A program made the translations under genes and the position numbers. The notes beneath the pieces were generated by a model. The model was not told where the DNA came from, made no database searches, and worked only from the letters and a program-made list of their open reading frames with translations. Positions 1 through 7,323 of a stretch of DNA of 64,000 nt are shown here, in pieces (position 1 is the first letter of the stretch; the number at the start of each line of letters is the position of its first letter). Source of the DNA: Bin87 sp963692995 (GTDB taxonomy: Bacteria; Chloroflexota; Dehalococcoidia; Lucifugimonadales; UBA3495); contig OY843611.1 in NCBI GenBank assembly GCA_963692995.1, positions 3,038,001 through 3,102,000 of the forward strand, read 5' to 3'.

Positions 1-237
1 GTGGTGGAACGGGAACGCGGCTACCTGGACCGGTTGACGGTGCAGGCTGAGGTGGCCGCCGCAGTATGGGCCGCGGCCGGCGAAAGCGGGCCGGCCGGCC
101 TGGAAGCGCTGCAATACCAATGGGCCGATACGCTGCGACGGGCCCTGGGCGTCGGGGTTGCGGTGGACCTGAAACCGGAAGGAGAGTTCGAGCGTACCCA
201 GTTCAAGGCGCAGCGGGTAATTGACCTGCGGGGCTAA
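1..237 (+). CDS. C-terminal end of a phenylacetate-CoA ligase-like enzyme (partial)
   Basis: The reading frame is open from base 1 and stops with TAA at 235-237, so only about the last 78 residues are in the window. The tail EFERTQFKAQRVIDLRG matches the lysine-containing end of the C-terminal domain of adenylate-forming phenylacetate-CoA ligases, where a Lys in a KARRVxDLR-like stretch helps adenylation. The family makes aryl-CoA thioesters from ATP, CoA and an aromatic acid. The substrate cannot be inferred from this fragment. Any other member of the AMP-binding C-terminal family is possible. The next gene starts about 50 bases downstream on the same strand; the gap holds two copies of ATGCGCCGGATCTA. 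Confidence 0.6.
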   Translation: MVERERGYLDRLTVQAEVAAAVWAAAGESGPAGLEALQYQWADTLRRALGVGVAVDLKPEGEFERTQFKAQRVIDLRG

Positions 238-286
238 TCTACAGCGATGCGCCGGATCTAATCAATGCGCCGGATCTACCTGATGT

Positions 287-1072
287 ATGGACTGGAAACT
301 TCCTGACGCTTACCCCTACCGACGATTCAGCATCCCGGGCCCCCGGGCGCGGGTAGGTGAGGTAATGCCGGGGTTGCACCAGCGCAGTTTGCTGACTACC
401 AGCGCCTTTCTGGTAATTACGCCGGATGCCGAAACCGGGGAGCCGTCGGTAACTATAATAGATTCGGGATGGCGGTACTTCCACGAAGGCCGCGTACTAA
501 GTTATCTAAAGCGGCTGGGGTATGGGCCGCAGTCGGTCAGCGGCCTGATCTCGACGCATTTCCATCCGGATCACGTGGGCGGGATGGCGCAGTTGCACCG
601 CGCCACGCAGGCGCCGGTGGCGGCCCATCGGGCGGAGGCCCCGCATCTGGCCGGAGTTCCCGGGCAGGCAATAACGAATCCGATAAGGCCGAAGTGGTTG
701 CGCCCCTTGATGTGGCCTTTGTTCGCCCCGGCGAAACCGGCTCATGTGCCGGTGGCGCGCGCGCTGGACGACGGCGATCAGCTGCCTCTGCTGGGTGGCG
801 CAACGGTTGTGCATACGCCGGGTCATACGCCGGGGAGCATCAGCCTGCACTTTCCCAACGAAGGCGTGTTGCTGGTGGCCGACGCGATACAGCGCTATCA
901 TGATCGGCTGACGCTGCCTTCGCGGTGGTATTCCAGCGATATGGAAACGGCGAAGGAGTCGGTGCGGAAACTGGCGTTGCTGGACTTTGAGGTAATCTGC
1001 TTCAGCCACTTCCAGCCGATGCGGCAGGGAGCGCGGGCGGCGCTGCGGTCGCTGGCCGAGTATGTGTCATAA
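287..1072 (+). CDS. Metallo-beta-lactamase-fold hydrolase
   Basis: This 261-residue protein has the metal-binding signature of the MBL superfamily: HFHPDH at residues 91-96, a second histidine block HTPGHTPGSISL, the acidic ligand in LLVADAIQ, and a late SHFQP histidine. Family members hydrolyse lactones, thioesters or other esters with one or two zinc ions. The layout resembles the N-acyl-homoserine lactonase/GloB-like branch, but nothing seen fixes the substrate. It has no signal peptide and is probably cytoplasmic. No good ribosome site precedes the ATG, so the start may lie slightly downstream. It sits between a CoA ligase fragment and a CoA-transferase gene, which fits a catabolic setting, but co-transcription is only inferred. 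Confidence 0.8.
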   Translation: MDWKLPDAYPYRRFSIPGPRARVGEVMPGLHQRSLLTTSAFLVITPDAETGEPSVTIIDSGWRYFHEGRVLSYLKRLGYGPQSVSGLISTHFHPDHVGGMAQLHRATQAPVAAHRAEAPHLAGVPGQAITNPIRPKWLRPLMWPLFAPAKPAHVPVARALDDGDQLPLLGGATVVHTPGHTPGSISLHFPNEGVLLVADAIQRYHDRLTLPSRWYSSDMETAKESVRKLALLDFEVICFSHFQPMRQGARAALRSLAEYVS

Positions 1073-1199
1073 TCGACGCATGACGACTGTACGGACGACC
1101 ATACGGAGGCGTGAAGGGTGGGATATGCCGGCTACCCCGGACCGACGATGACAGCGGATAGAGCGCCCAGCGGGTTGACAGTTGCGGAGATGCGAAACG

Positions 1200-2474
1200 A
1201 TGCCGATCAACAATGATAACGTTCCTATTGCAACCGGCGCCGACCTGCCCTTGCCGCTCCCTTTGGAAAGCCTGCGGGTGCTAGACGCCACCCACATCGT
1301 CGCCGGGCCGTTCTGCTCGCAGATACTGGCGGACCTGGGAGCGGAGGTTATCAAGATTGAACGCCCGCGAACCGGGGATGCGGCGCGGGGCCGGCAACCG
1401 TTCATCGGTGATGACGCTACGGGCCGGGTGAGCAGCCGTTTCCTGGGCGTGAACCGCAACAAGAAGAGCGTTACCCTTGACTTGCGGAATCAAATTTGCA
1501 AGGGAGCCTTTGAAAGGCTCGTCGCCAATTCGGATGTGCTGCTGGACAACTGGGGCCCGGGCGCGTTTCGGCGGCTGGGTTTGGGCTACGACCGGCTTCG
1601 TGAAATCAACCCGCGACTGATTTACGCCGAGATTACCGGCTACGGCGACGGCGCGCGGGGGCCCTACTCCGACTGGCCCGCCAACAACCTGGCGATACAG
1701 GCAATGTCGGGCTGGATGGAGGTTACCGGAGAGCCTGGTGGCACGCCCCAGGCCGTGGGAGACAACATTGGCGATTCGGTGCCGGGCGTCTGGGCTGCCC
1801 TCGGCATCGTACTGGCGTTGGAAACGCGGCGACAGACGGGAGTCGGTCAGCACGTCGACGTGGCAATGTACGAGTGCATGGTGTCCCATTTGATCAGCAA
1901 CATGAATGCGTACCAGGTTACGGGGTCGGAATCCGGTCGGATCGCCGGACGCACTCGGCAAGCCTCCCTGGGGCCGGGGCTGGCGTTCCGGGCCGCCGAC
2001 GGTTACGTCGTGATGGCCGGCGTGCGCAGCCCATCGCGCTTGACCGCGCTGTGGGAACTGGTCGGGCGCAGCGACCTGCCGGAGCAGGACCCGCGATACC
2101 TGCAACAGTTTCCCGACGCCGACTTTGTTTTCGAGCAAGTGATACCGACGATTGAGGAATGGTCGTCGCAGCGGCCCAAGTGGGAAGTAGCCGGACGGTT
2201 GACCGAGCTGGGGTTCTCCATGGGCGTGGCGCAAAACGCCGCTGATTTGGCGGACTGTCCACAGCTCGCAGCGCGGGGGATGTACGTTGACATCGGGGAC
2301 TCGCTGGGCGGGACTTTCCGGTCGCTGGCGACGCCGATCCAACTAACCGCGTGCCGGCCGGCGGACGCCGGAACTCCTCCGAAGTTGGGGGAGCACAACG
2401 CGGAGATCCTGGGCGGACTGGGCGGCCTGACGGCGGAGCAGTTGGCGGAACTGGCAGCGGCGGGCGCAGTTTAA
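1200..2474 (+). CDS. CaiB/BaiF family (family III) CoA-transferase
   Basis: Family III CoA-transferases move CoA between an acyl-CoA donor and a carboxylic acid through an enzyme-bound anhydride on a conserved aspartate. The protein opens with the typical LESLRVLDATHIVAGPFCSQ stretch, then DLGAEVIKIERP. The catalytic Asp is most likely in GVGQHVDVAMYE near residue 220. A C-terminal PPKLGEHNAEIL motif is also typical. The ATG at 1200 follows GGAGA at 1186-1190 and gives about 424 residues, near the family norm. An in-frame TTG at 1182 is a weaker alternative. A second, divergent member lies at 24369-25583. The substrate is not predictable from sequence. Confidence 0.88.
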   Translation: MPINNDNVPIATGADLPLPLPLESLRVLDATHIVAGPFCSQILADLGAEVIKIERPRTGDAARGRQPFIGDDATGRVSSRFLGVNRNKKSVTLDLRNQICKGAFERLVANSDVLLDNWGPGAFRRLGLGYDRLREINPRLIYAEITGYGDGARGPYSDWPANNLAIQAMSGWMEVTGEPGGTPQAVGDNIGDSVPGVWAALGIVLALETRRQTGVGQHVDVAMYECMVSHLISNMNAYQVTGSESGRIAGRTRQASLGPGLAFRAADGYVVMAGVRSPSRLTALWELVGRSDLPEQDPRYLQQFPDADFVFEQVIPTIEEWSSQRPKWEVAGRLTELGFSMGVAQNAADLADCPQLAARGMYVDIGDSLGGTFRSLATPIQLTACRPADAGTPPKLGEHNAEILGGLGGLTAEQLAELAAAGAV

Positions 2475-2604
2475 CGGCGCAGCCGCGCCGGCCCGTTTGC
2501 GTCGTGGAGAGTACGGGGGTATCATAGCCGCCGTTCCCTGACGTGCCGGCTCCACCGGCCGGCGCGCCCGCGGCAGCATAGCCGCCCAGCGCGAAAACGG
2601 CCGG

Positions 2605-2632
2605 CTGACAGGGCCGTCGTTCGTGCTATAAT
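2605..2632 (+). promoter_or_regulatory. Sigma-70-type promoter of the FAD/FeS subunit genes
   Basis: CTGACA (2605-2610) and a perfect TATAAT (2627-2632) are spaced by 16 bases. They lie 20 bases ahead of the start codon of the FAD-binding subunit. The context GCTATAATCT recurs at the large-subunit promoter near 7277. Confidence 0.65.
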
Positions 2633-2652
2633 CTGCGCCGCAGGAGGTGCCC

Positions 2653-3528
2653 ATGCGAGCTATTGATTACCAAGCCCCTACTTCCCTCAGCGACGCCGTG
2701 TCCATAATGGCGCAACACGGCGACCGGGCCCGCGCGTTGGCCGGCGGCACTGACATCTTGGTGCAGCTGCGCGGTGGACGCCGCGAGATTGACGTGCTGG
2801 TTGACACGAAGAAAATTCCCGAGTTGAACGGCCTCAACCTAAGCGATGGCGGCCTGCAACTCGGCGCCGCCGTGCCGTGCTACCAGATTTATCAGAACCA
2901 GGCCGTAGCCGCCGCTTATCCCGGTCTCATTGACGCCGCCGGCATGATCGGCAGCATCCAGATCCAGGGCCGCGCGACCGTTGGCGGCAACCTGTGCAAC
3001 GCCGCCCCGTCCGGCGACACCATCCCGCCGGTGATCACTCTGGGCGGAGAGGCCCACATCAACGGCCCCAACGGCTGGCGCACGGTAGCAACCGAAGATT
3101 TCTGCACCGGCCCGGGCCGCAACGCGCTGGAACCGGGCGAATTGCTGGTCGCCGTTCAGATTCCGGCCCCCGCGCCCAACTCCGGCACCGCCTACCTGCG
3201 GTTCATCCCGCGCAATGAGATGGACATTGCCGTGGCCGGCGTTTCCTCCACGGTGGCGCTGGACGATTCCGGCCAGAACTTCGTCTCGGCCCGCATCGCC
3301 CTGGCCTCCGTCGGCCCGACGCCCATTCTGGCTACCGCCGCTGGCGACAGCCTGGCCGGAAAGGCCGTTTCCGATGACGCCATCGCCGAGGCCGGCCGCC
3401 TGGCCAGCGAAGCCGCTACCCCCATCACCGATATGCGCGGCACCGTCCGCCAGCGTCACCACCTGGTGGACGTGCTGACCCGCCGCACTCTGAACATTGC
3501 CATCCGGCGCGCCCGAGGGGAGGAATAA
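2653..3528 (+). CDS. FAD-binding (medium) subunit of a xanthine dehydrogenase-family Mo hydroxylase
   Basis: The 291-residue protein is the CoxM/XdhB-like electron-transfer subunit, which carries FAD between the iron-sulfur subunit and the final acceptor. The FAD-binding motifs are visible: ALAGGTDILVQLRGG near residues 30-45 and a TVGGNLCNAAPSGD block near 110. The length is normal for the family. ATG 2653 is preferred because the alternative GTG at 2647 lies inside the AGGAGGT ribosome site at 2642-2648. The [2Fe-2S] subunit follows after 2 bases, so the two are surely co-transcribed. The catalytic subunit, normally adjacent, is 3.3 kb downstream beyond an accessory insert. Confidence 0.92.
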   Translation: MRAIDYQAPTSLSDAVSIMAQHGDRARALAGGTDILVQLRGGRREIDVLVDTKKIPELNGLNLSDGGLQLGAAVPCYQIYQNQAVAAAYPGLIDAAGMIGSIQIQGRATVGGNLCNAAPSGDTIPPVITLGGEAHINGPNGWRTVATEDFCTGPGRNALEPGELLVAVQIPAPAPNSGTAYLRFIPRNEMDIAVAGVSSTVALDDSGQNFVSARIALASVGPTPILATAAGDSLAGKAVSDDAIAEAGRLASEAATPITDMRGTVRQRHHLVDVLTRRTLNIAIRRARGEE

Positions 3529-3530
3529 CA

Positions 3531-4010
3531 ATGCCCGGACTTGTCCACGTAACCACTACTATCAACGGCAATCAGACCGACTTTCTCTGCGAGCCGCGCC
3601 AAAGTCTGCTGGAATGCTTGCGCGATGTCGTCGGCATGACCGGCTCCAAAGAAGGCTGCAACGACGGCAACTGCGGAGCCTGCACCGTCAACCTCGACGG
3701 TCGCATCGTCTGCTCCTGCCTGATGCTGGGCGTCGAAGCCCAGGGCGCCGAGATCAGCACCATTGAAGGCGTGGCCTCCGCCGACGGTCTCCACCCCATT
3801 CAGCAGGCGTTCCTGGAGAACGCGGCCTTGCAGTGCGGCATCTGCACCCCCGGTTTCATCGTGGCGGCCAAGTCGCTGCTGGAAAACGAACCGGACGCCG
3901 ACGAAGCGCGCATCCGCCACTGGCTGGCCGGCAACCTGTGCCGTTGCACCGGCTACGACAAAATCGTCCGCGCCGTGCTGGACGCCGGGGAAAAAATGCG
4001 CGCGGGCTAG
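3531..4010 (+). CDS. [2Fe-2S] (small) subunit of a xanthine dehydrogenase-family Mo hydroxylase
   Basis: This CoxS-like subunit of 159 residues carries two [2Fe-2S] clusters and passes electrons from the Mo centre to FAD. The plant-type ferredoxin domain has GCNDGNCGACTV plus a later Cys in IVCSC. The all-helical second domain has QCGICTPGF and the C-terminal NLCRCTGYDKIV motif. Every cluster-ligating cysteine expected for the family is present. It starts 2 bases after the FAD subunit and has a GGGGAGGAA ribosome site. Because the enzyme is modular, substrate class is set by the large subunit at 7324-9597, not by this protein. Confidence 0.94.
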   Translation: MPGLVHVTTTINGNQTDFLCEPRQSLLECLRDVVGMTGSKEGCNDGNCGACTVNLDGRIVCSCLMLGVEAQGAEISTIEGVASADGLHPIQQAFLENAALQCGICTPGFIVAAKSLLENEPDADEARIRHWLAGNLCRCTGYDKIVRAVLDAGEKMRAG

Positions 4011-4122
4011 CCACTCTCCTATAGCAAGCTGGCGCAGGGCCGGTCCTTCACCGTGGAGGATTATCCCTGCGCTTCGATTGTCAGGGCGAATCCGCCAGTT
4101 ATCCACGTCAGGAGGCTCCGGA

Positions 4123-4422
4123 ATGTCCAAATTCAACGTTCGCTGGTACGACAAGTCTCAGCCAATCAGAATCAGATTGCAGCCTGACGAGGCCAAACAG
4201 ACGCCGCTCGGCAATGACGTCTTCATCATCAAGCACATCGATGGGCAACGTTTCGACGCCCTGGTGCCGAGGTGGACGGTAAGCGACAATCTCGAGTCGG
4301 TTCCCGCCGCCGTGGTCGGCGAGGCGGGCGGCAAGGTAATCCTCTACTTCCCGGTCAGCAACGAAGGCCGGCCGCGGTGGGACATCACCCGACAACAGCT
4401 TGAGGCCATCAAAGTCGGATGA
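4123..4422 (+). CDS. Small hypothetical protein
   Basis: A 99-residue soluble protein starts at ATG 4123 after a clear GGAGG site (4111-4115). It has no Cys clusters, membrane segment or motif I recognise. It is rich in beta-forming residues (VRWYDK, DVFIIKHIDG, KVILYFPVSN). It lies directly after the [2Fe-2S] subunit on the same strand and opens the accessory insert that separates the Mo-hydroxylase genes. It could be read through from the promoter at 2605. It may be linked to the DUF262 gene that follows 121 bases later, but no function can be assigned. Confidence 0.6.
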   Translation: MSKFNVRWYDKSQPIRIRLQPDEAKQTPLGNDVFIIKHIDGQRFDALVPRWTVSDNLESVPAAVVGEAGGKVILYFPVSNEGRPRWDITRQQLEAIKVG

Positions 4423-4543
4423 ACGACGTCCAATTCCAGCCAATGCTCATCGGTCCGTTGTCGCAGTGAGAGAAACCGGATGCTGCTTTGCTGAGCTGAG
4501 GCTTCGTTAGTATTCCGACGTTCGCCAAAGGAGGGGAGACGAG

Positions 4544-6307
4544 ATGAAAGCCGAAGTGACGACATTAGCCACTATGCTGGAAAGTAACGAAGAATTTGTG
4601 ATTCCACATTTTCAGCGTGCCTACGCATGGACGGAAGAAAACCAGTGGTCTCCCCTGTGGGATGACATCCTGAACGTTGCGCAGGCTATAGGTGCTAGCG
4701 ACAATATAGACGATGTGCCGCCCCATTTCATGGGGCCAATAGTGATCCAAGAGCGCAGCGCGCACCCGGACGGACGCCCGCCGGGTTTCATCGTAGTAGA
4801 TGGCCAGCAACGAATGACTACGCTGCTCATTGCTCTCAAGGCAATCGGCGAAGCTGCAATGGAGCGTGGCTTGGATGATTTGAGCGAGCAATTTCTGAAT
4901 CGAATCTGGAATGATGTGGGATTGGGTCAACGATGGCCTAAAGTCAGACACACCAACCAAAGTGACAGCCTGTCGCTCCGGGAAGTCCTCGACGAGCAAT
5001 TGAGTACCGATGCGGTGAGTAAGATGGCCGACTGCCACGCCTTTTTCAACAAGTCTGCTTTGGATTATCTGGGGACGACAGCCGATGGACGTGAGCAACG
5101 CTGTCAGAACTTGCTGGATGCGCTGGAGTTTAAACTCGAAACAGCGTTGCTCACGCTAGACCCGTCGGAACAGCCCAATGTGGTGTTCGAAACGCTCAAC
5201 GCCAGAGCGGAGCCCTTGAAGCAATCAGAACTGGTAAAGAACACCATCATGTACGAGGGCAAGGTTACCGAAGACGAAGAACGGGCAAACACCTTGTGGA
5301 ATCGGCAATTCGAGGACAGTTGGTGGCTAGAAACTACTGCGCAAGACAGCAAGCTGGACTTGTTTCTCAGCGACTGGCTTACGTCACGGCTGTGTCGGCG
5401 CATTGCGCCCAGCCGGGTAGCCACGGAGTTCCGCAATCACCTACAGGTAGTGAAAGCATCTGGACGTAACGTGCAGTTCGTAACGGACCGTATGAACCGG
5501 GCGGCGAAAATATACCGGGACGTTGAAGAGCATAATTTCAGCGAAACAAAACCGTCGTCAGAGCGATTGCTCATTATGGGAATGCGGGCTGTTCTGCCGA
5601 TTACGCTCTGGCTGTGGGACGCCGATAATGACGTAGAGGTCAGGGAGCGGCAAGCTTGTCTGCGCACAATCGAGAGCTACATCGTCAGGCGCATTTTGGC
5701 CAACCTCAACGTGGGAACCACATTGATGGGTACGTTGGTAAGCTTGCTACCGCAACTGCGTCGGGCGTCAGAAGAAGGTTCCAGTCGTTCTGTGGCGGTA
5801 GTCTCAACTTTGAAGAACATCACGGTAGATGCCTCTCGCTGGCCCAACGATGCAGAGATCATGCAACGTTTGACTATGAGTAGACATGAAATGAGTGCTG
5901 GTCGGCGGGATGTCGTGCTTAACGCACTTGAGTCGCGCTTGCGCCGTGAAAACGGGCAGAACCAACTAGACTACAAGGCGCAGTCTGCGTATCTGATGCC
6001 CTCAGGGGAAGCAGGGATGACGAACTATCCGTTGGAAGGCAATCGCACGCAGGCTAGAATGGAACGCAGGAAAGAAAGGATCGAATACTTGGGCAACCTG
6101 ACATTGACCAAGGGACGAATGAACCGTAAGAATCAGGAAGCGACTTGGAACGACAAACTGGAAATCCTGCACAATCATCGAGATATTGAGCTCACCAAAG
6201 CGGTGCTGGATCAAGGTTATCATCAGTGGACGGACCAGGATATCGAAGACAGGACGGTTTGGATGGCTGAACTGGCGTTAAGGACATGGCCCTACCCCGA
6301 GCACTAA
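4544..6307 (+). CDS. DUF262/DUF1524 (GmrSD-like) protein with a degenerate HNH region
   Basis: This 587-residue protein has the two-domain layout of GmrSD-type enzymes, which use NTPs and cut DNA, often modified phage DNA. The DUF262 half shows IPHFQRAYAW (residues 20-29), HFMGPIVIQE and VVDGQQRMTTL (85-95), the ParB-like NTP site. The DUF1524 half shows EYLGNLTLTKGRMN followed by a conserved Lys. However, the segment that normally reads I-E-H-I-x-P is SAYLMPS here, so the catalytic histidine seems lost. The gene has visibly lower GC than its neighbours, and GGAGGGGAG precedes the ATG. This suggests transfer. It may be an altered or inactive defence nuclease. Confidence 0.82.
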   Translation: MKAEVTTLATMLESNEEFVIPHFQRAYAWTEENQWSPLWDDILNVAQAIGASDNIDDVPPHFMGPIVIQERSAHPDGRPPGFIVVDGQQRMTTLLIALKAIGEAAMERGLDDLSEQFLNRIWNDVGLGQRWPKVRHTNQSDSLSLREVLDEQLSTDAVSKMADCHAFFNKSALDYLGTTADGREQRCQNLLDALEFKLETALLTLDPSEQPNVVFETLNARAEPLKQSELVKNTIMYEGKVTEDEERANTLWNRQFEDSWWLETTAQDSKLDLFLSDWLTSRLCRRIAPSRVATEFRNHLQVVKASGRNVQFVTDRMNRAAKIYRDVEEHNFSETKPSSERLLIMGMRAVLPITLWLWDADNDVEVRERQACLRTIESYIVRRILANLNVGTTLMGTLVSLLPQLRRASEEGSSRSVAVVSTLKNITVDASRWPNDAEIMQRLTMSRHEMSAGRRDVVLNALESRLRRENGQNQLDYKAQSAYLMPSGEAGMTNYPLEGNRTQARMERRKERIEYLGNLTLTKGRMNRKNQEATWNDKLEILHNHRDIELTKAVLDQGYHQWTDQDIEDRTVWMAELALRTWPYPEH

Positions 6308-6357
6308 GCATCGCCGAACTTCGCTGACATAGTGGCGATGTAGCAACGGTTTGTGTG

Positions 6358-6840
6358 CTACGGCGTTCTCATTCTGAACAGCACGTGGGCGGCGAAAGTT
6401 TTGCGCTCCATCAACGGCGCGGCTTCAAATGCGCTGATGGCAACCTCCGCTCGGTTTATCAGGCGAACCGTGCCGGCGCGGGTAAATTCGCCGTCGGGGT
6501 TATAGTCGGCCCGGTGGCGCTGGTCCTGTAGGAGGACAAATGTAGCTCCGAAATCCTGTATCTCGAGAGGAAATTCGGTCAGTCCGCGGTTAATTTGTCC
6601 TTTGGCAAACCCATGCTCCAGCGCTCGGTAGGTTTGTATCCAGGCTGGCCGGTGACGGAATTGCGGCGACACGCCGATCAGGGTATTCGCATTGCTGTTT
6701 GCCAGGGCGTGGAACATGGCGTAGTATGCTGAGCTGATGGCCTTACGCAGCTGCATCTGCTGCGGTCGCCCGCGGCGTTCTCCGTGCTCAGGCGCGGTTG
6801 CCAGCAAGCGGGCCAGCGCCATCAGTTGTCCCCAATTCAT
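6358..6840 (-). CDS. HEPN-like small helical protein
   Basis: The 160-residue protein is helical and holds the stretch RKAISSAYYAMFHAL (about residues 32-46), typical of HEPN domains in which an SAYYAMFH helix packs at the dimer core. A later HRADYNPDGEFT segment resembles the H-x-x-x-Y-N region of such proteins. HEPN proteins are often toxins or ribonucleases, or partners of nucleotidyltransferases. The gene starts 8 bases after a 109-residue gene of unknown function, so the two form a pair. I infer a toxin-antitoxin-like or defence role from domain and pairing only. It is not related in sequence to the PaREP1-like set at 25.6-27.6 kb. Confidence 0.65.
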   Translation of the reverse strand: MNWGQLMALARLLATAPEHGERRGRPQQMQLRKAISSAYYAMFHALANSNANTLIGVSPQFRHRPAWIQTYRALEHGFAKGQINRGLTEFPLEIQDFGATFVLLQDQRHRADYNPDGEFTRAGTVRLINRAEVAISAFEAAPLMERKTFAAHVLFRMRTP

Positions 6841-6848
6841 TGGTCGCC

Positions 6849-7178
6849 TTACCGGAAGAGCGCTGCTCGCTCGTCGTCAGTCCACTCGTCGATTTCGGAC
6901 TTGTCAATGTACGAATCCGATGGAATGCTGGTCACTCCCAATTCGAGCAGTTCCGGGCGCATTATGCGATAAAGCCCGTTGAGCCAGTTCATGTTACGGT
7001 CGAACAGGGCGGTATCGCCGCTAATCACAACGTAAATGTGCAGGTATTCTTCATACCATTCGTCCAGCCGGGGCACAACCCGTACTTCGTCGAATACAAC
7101 CCGGTCACCGAACTTGCTTTCCAGGTGGCTACGATAGATGTTCCCCACCTGCTCCTTGACGGAATCGTATTTAGCCAT
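6849..7178 (-). CDS. Hypothetical protein paired with the HEPN-like gene
   Basis: The ATG at 7178 is preferred because GGAG lies about 9 bases upstream; an earlier ATG gives six more residues. The 109-residue product is acidic and soluble, with VFDEVRVVPRLDEWYEEYLHIYVVISGD in two short blocks suggesting an alpha/beta fold. The classical minimal nucleotidyltransferase signature (GSxxxGxxxxxSDxD) is absent, so it is not a standard MNT antitoxin. It is the first gene of a two-gene minus-strand unit with the HEPN-like gene 8 bases downstream. A role as antitoxin or cofactor of that protein is inferred from position alone. Confidence 0.5.
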   Translation of the reverse strand: MAKYDSVKEQVGNIYRSHLESKFGDRVVFDEVRVVPRLDEWYEEYLHIYVVISGDTALFDRNMNWLNGLYRIMRPELLELGVTSIPSDSYIDKSEIDEWTDDERAALFR

Positions 7179-7255
7179 GACGGGGTCTCCAATCACGCGG
7201 CGCGGTTGAGCAAATGCTAACAGTCGGCCTCAACCCCGTCAAAACCCGGAGAATG

Positions 7256-7284
7256 CCTGACGCCGGCGCGTTTTGCGCTATAAT
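7256..7284 (+). promoter_or_regulatory. Promoter of the Mo-hydroxylase large subunit
   Basis: A perfect TATAAT at 7279-7284 lies 39 bases before the GTG start, with only a weak -35 (CCTGAC-like, 7256-7261). The flank GCTATAATCT repeats that of the small-subunit promoter at 2625. A short eight-codon frame from ATG 7291 ends at TGA just before the gene. Confidence 0.5.
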
Positions 7285-7323
7285 CTCGCCATGAAAACGA
7301 GAACCGCTATGAGGTGAACCAAA

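Noticed and set aside
6849..7178. Minimal nucleotidyltransferase antitoxin
   Set aside because: The GSxxxGxxxxxSDxD signature is missing, so only an unknown partner can be claimed.
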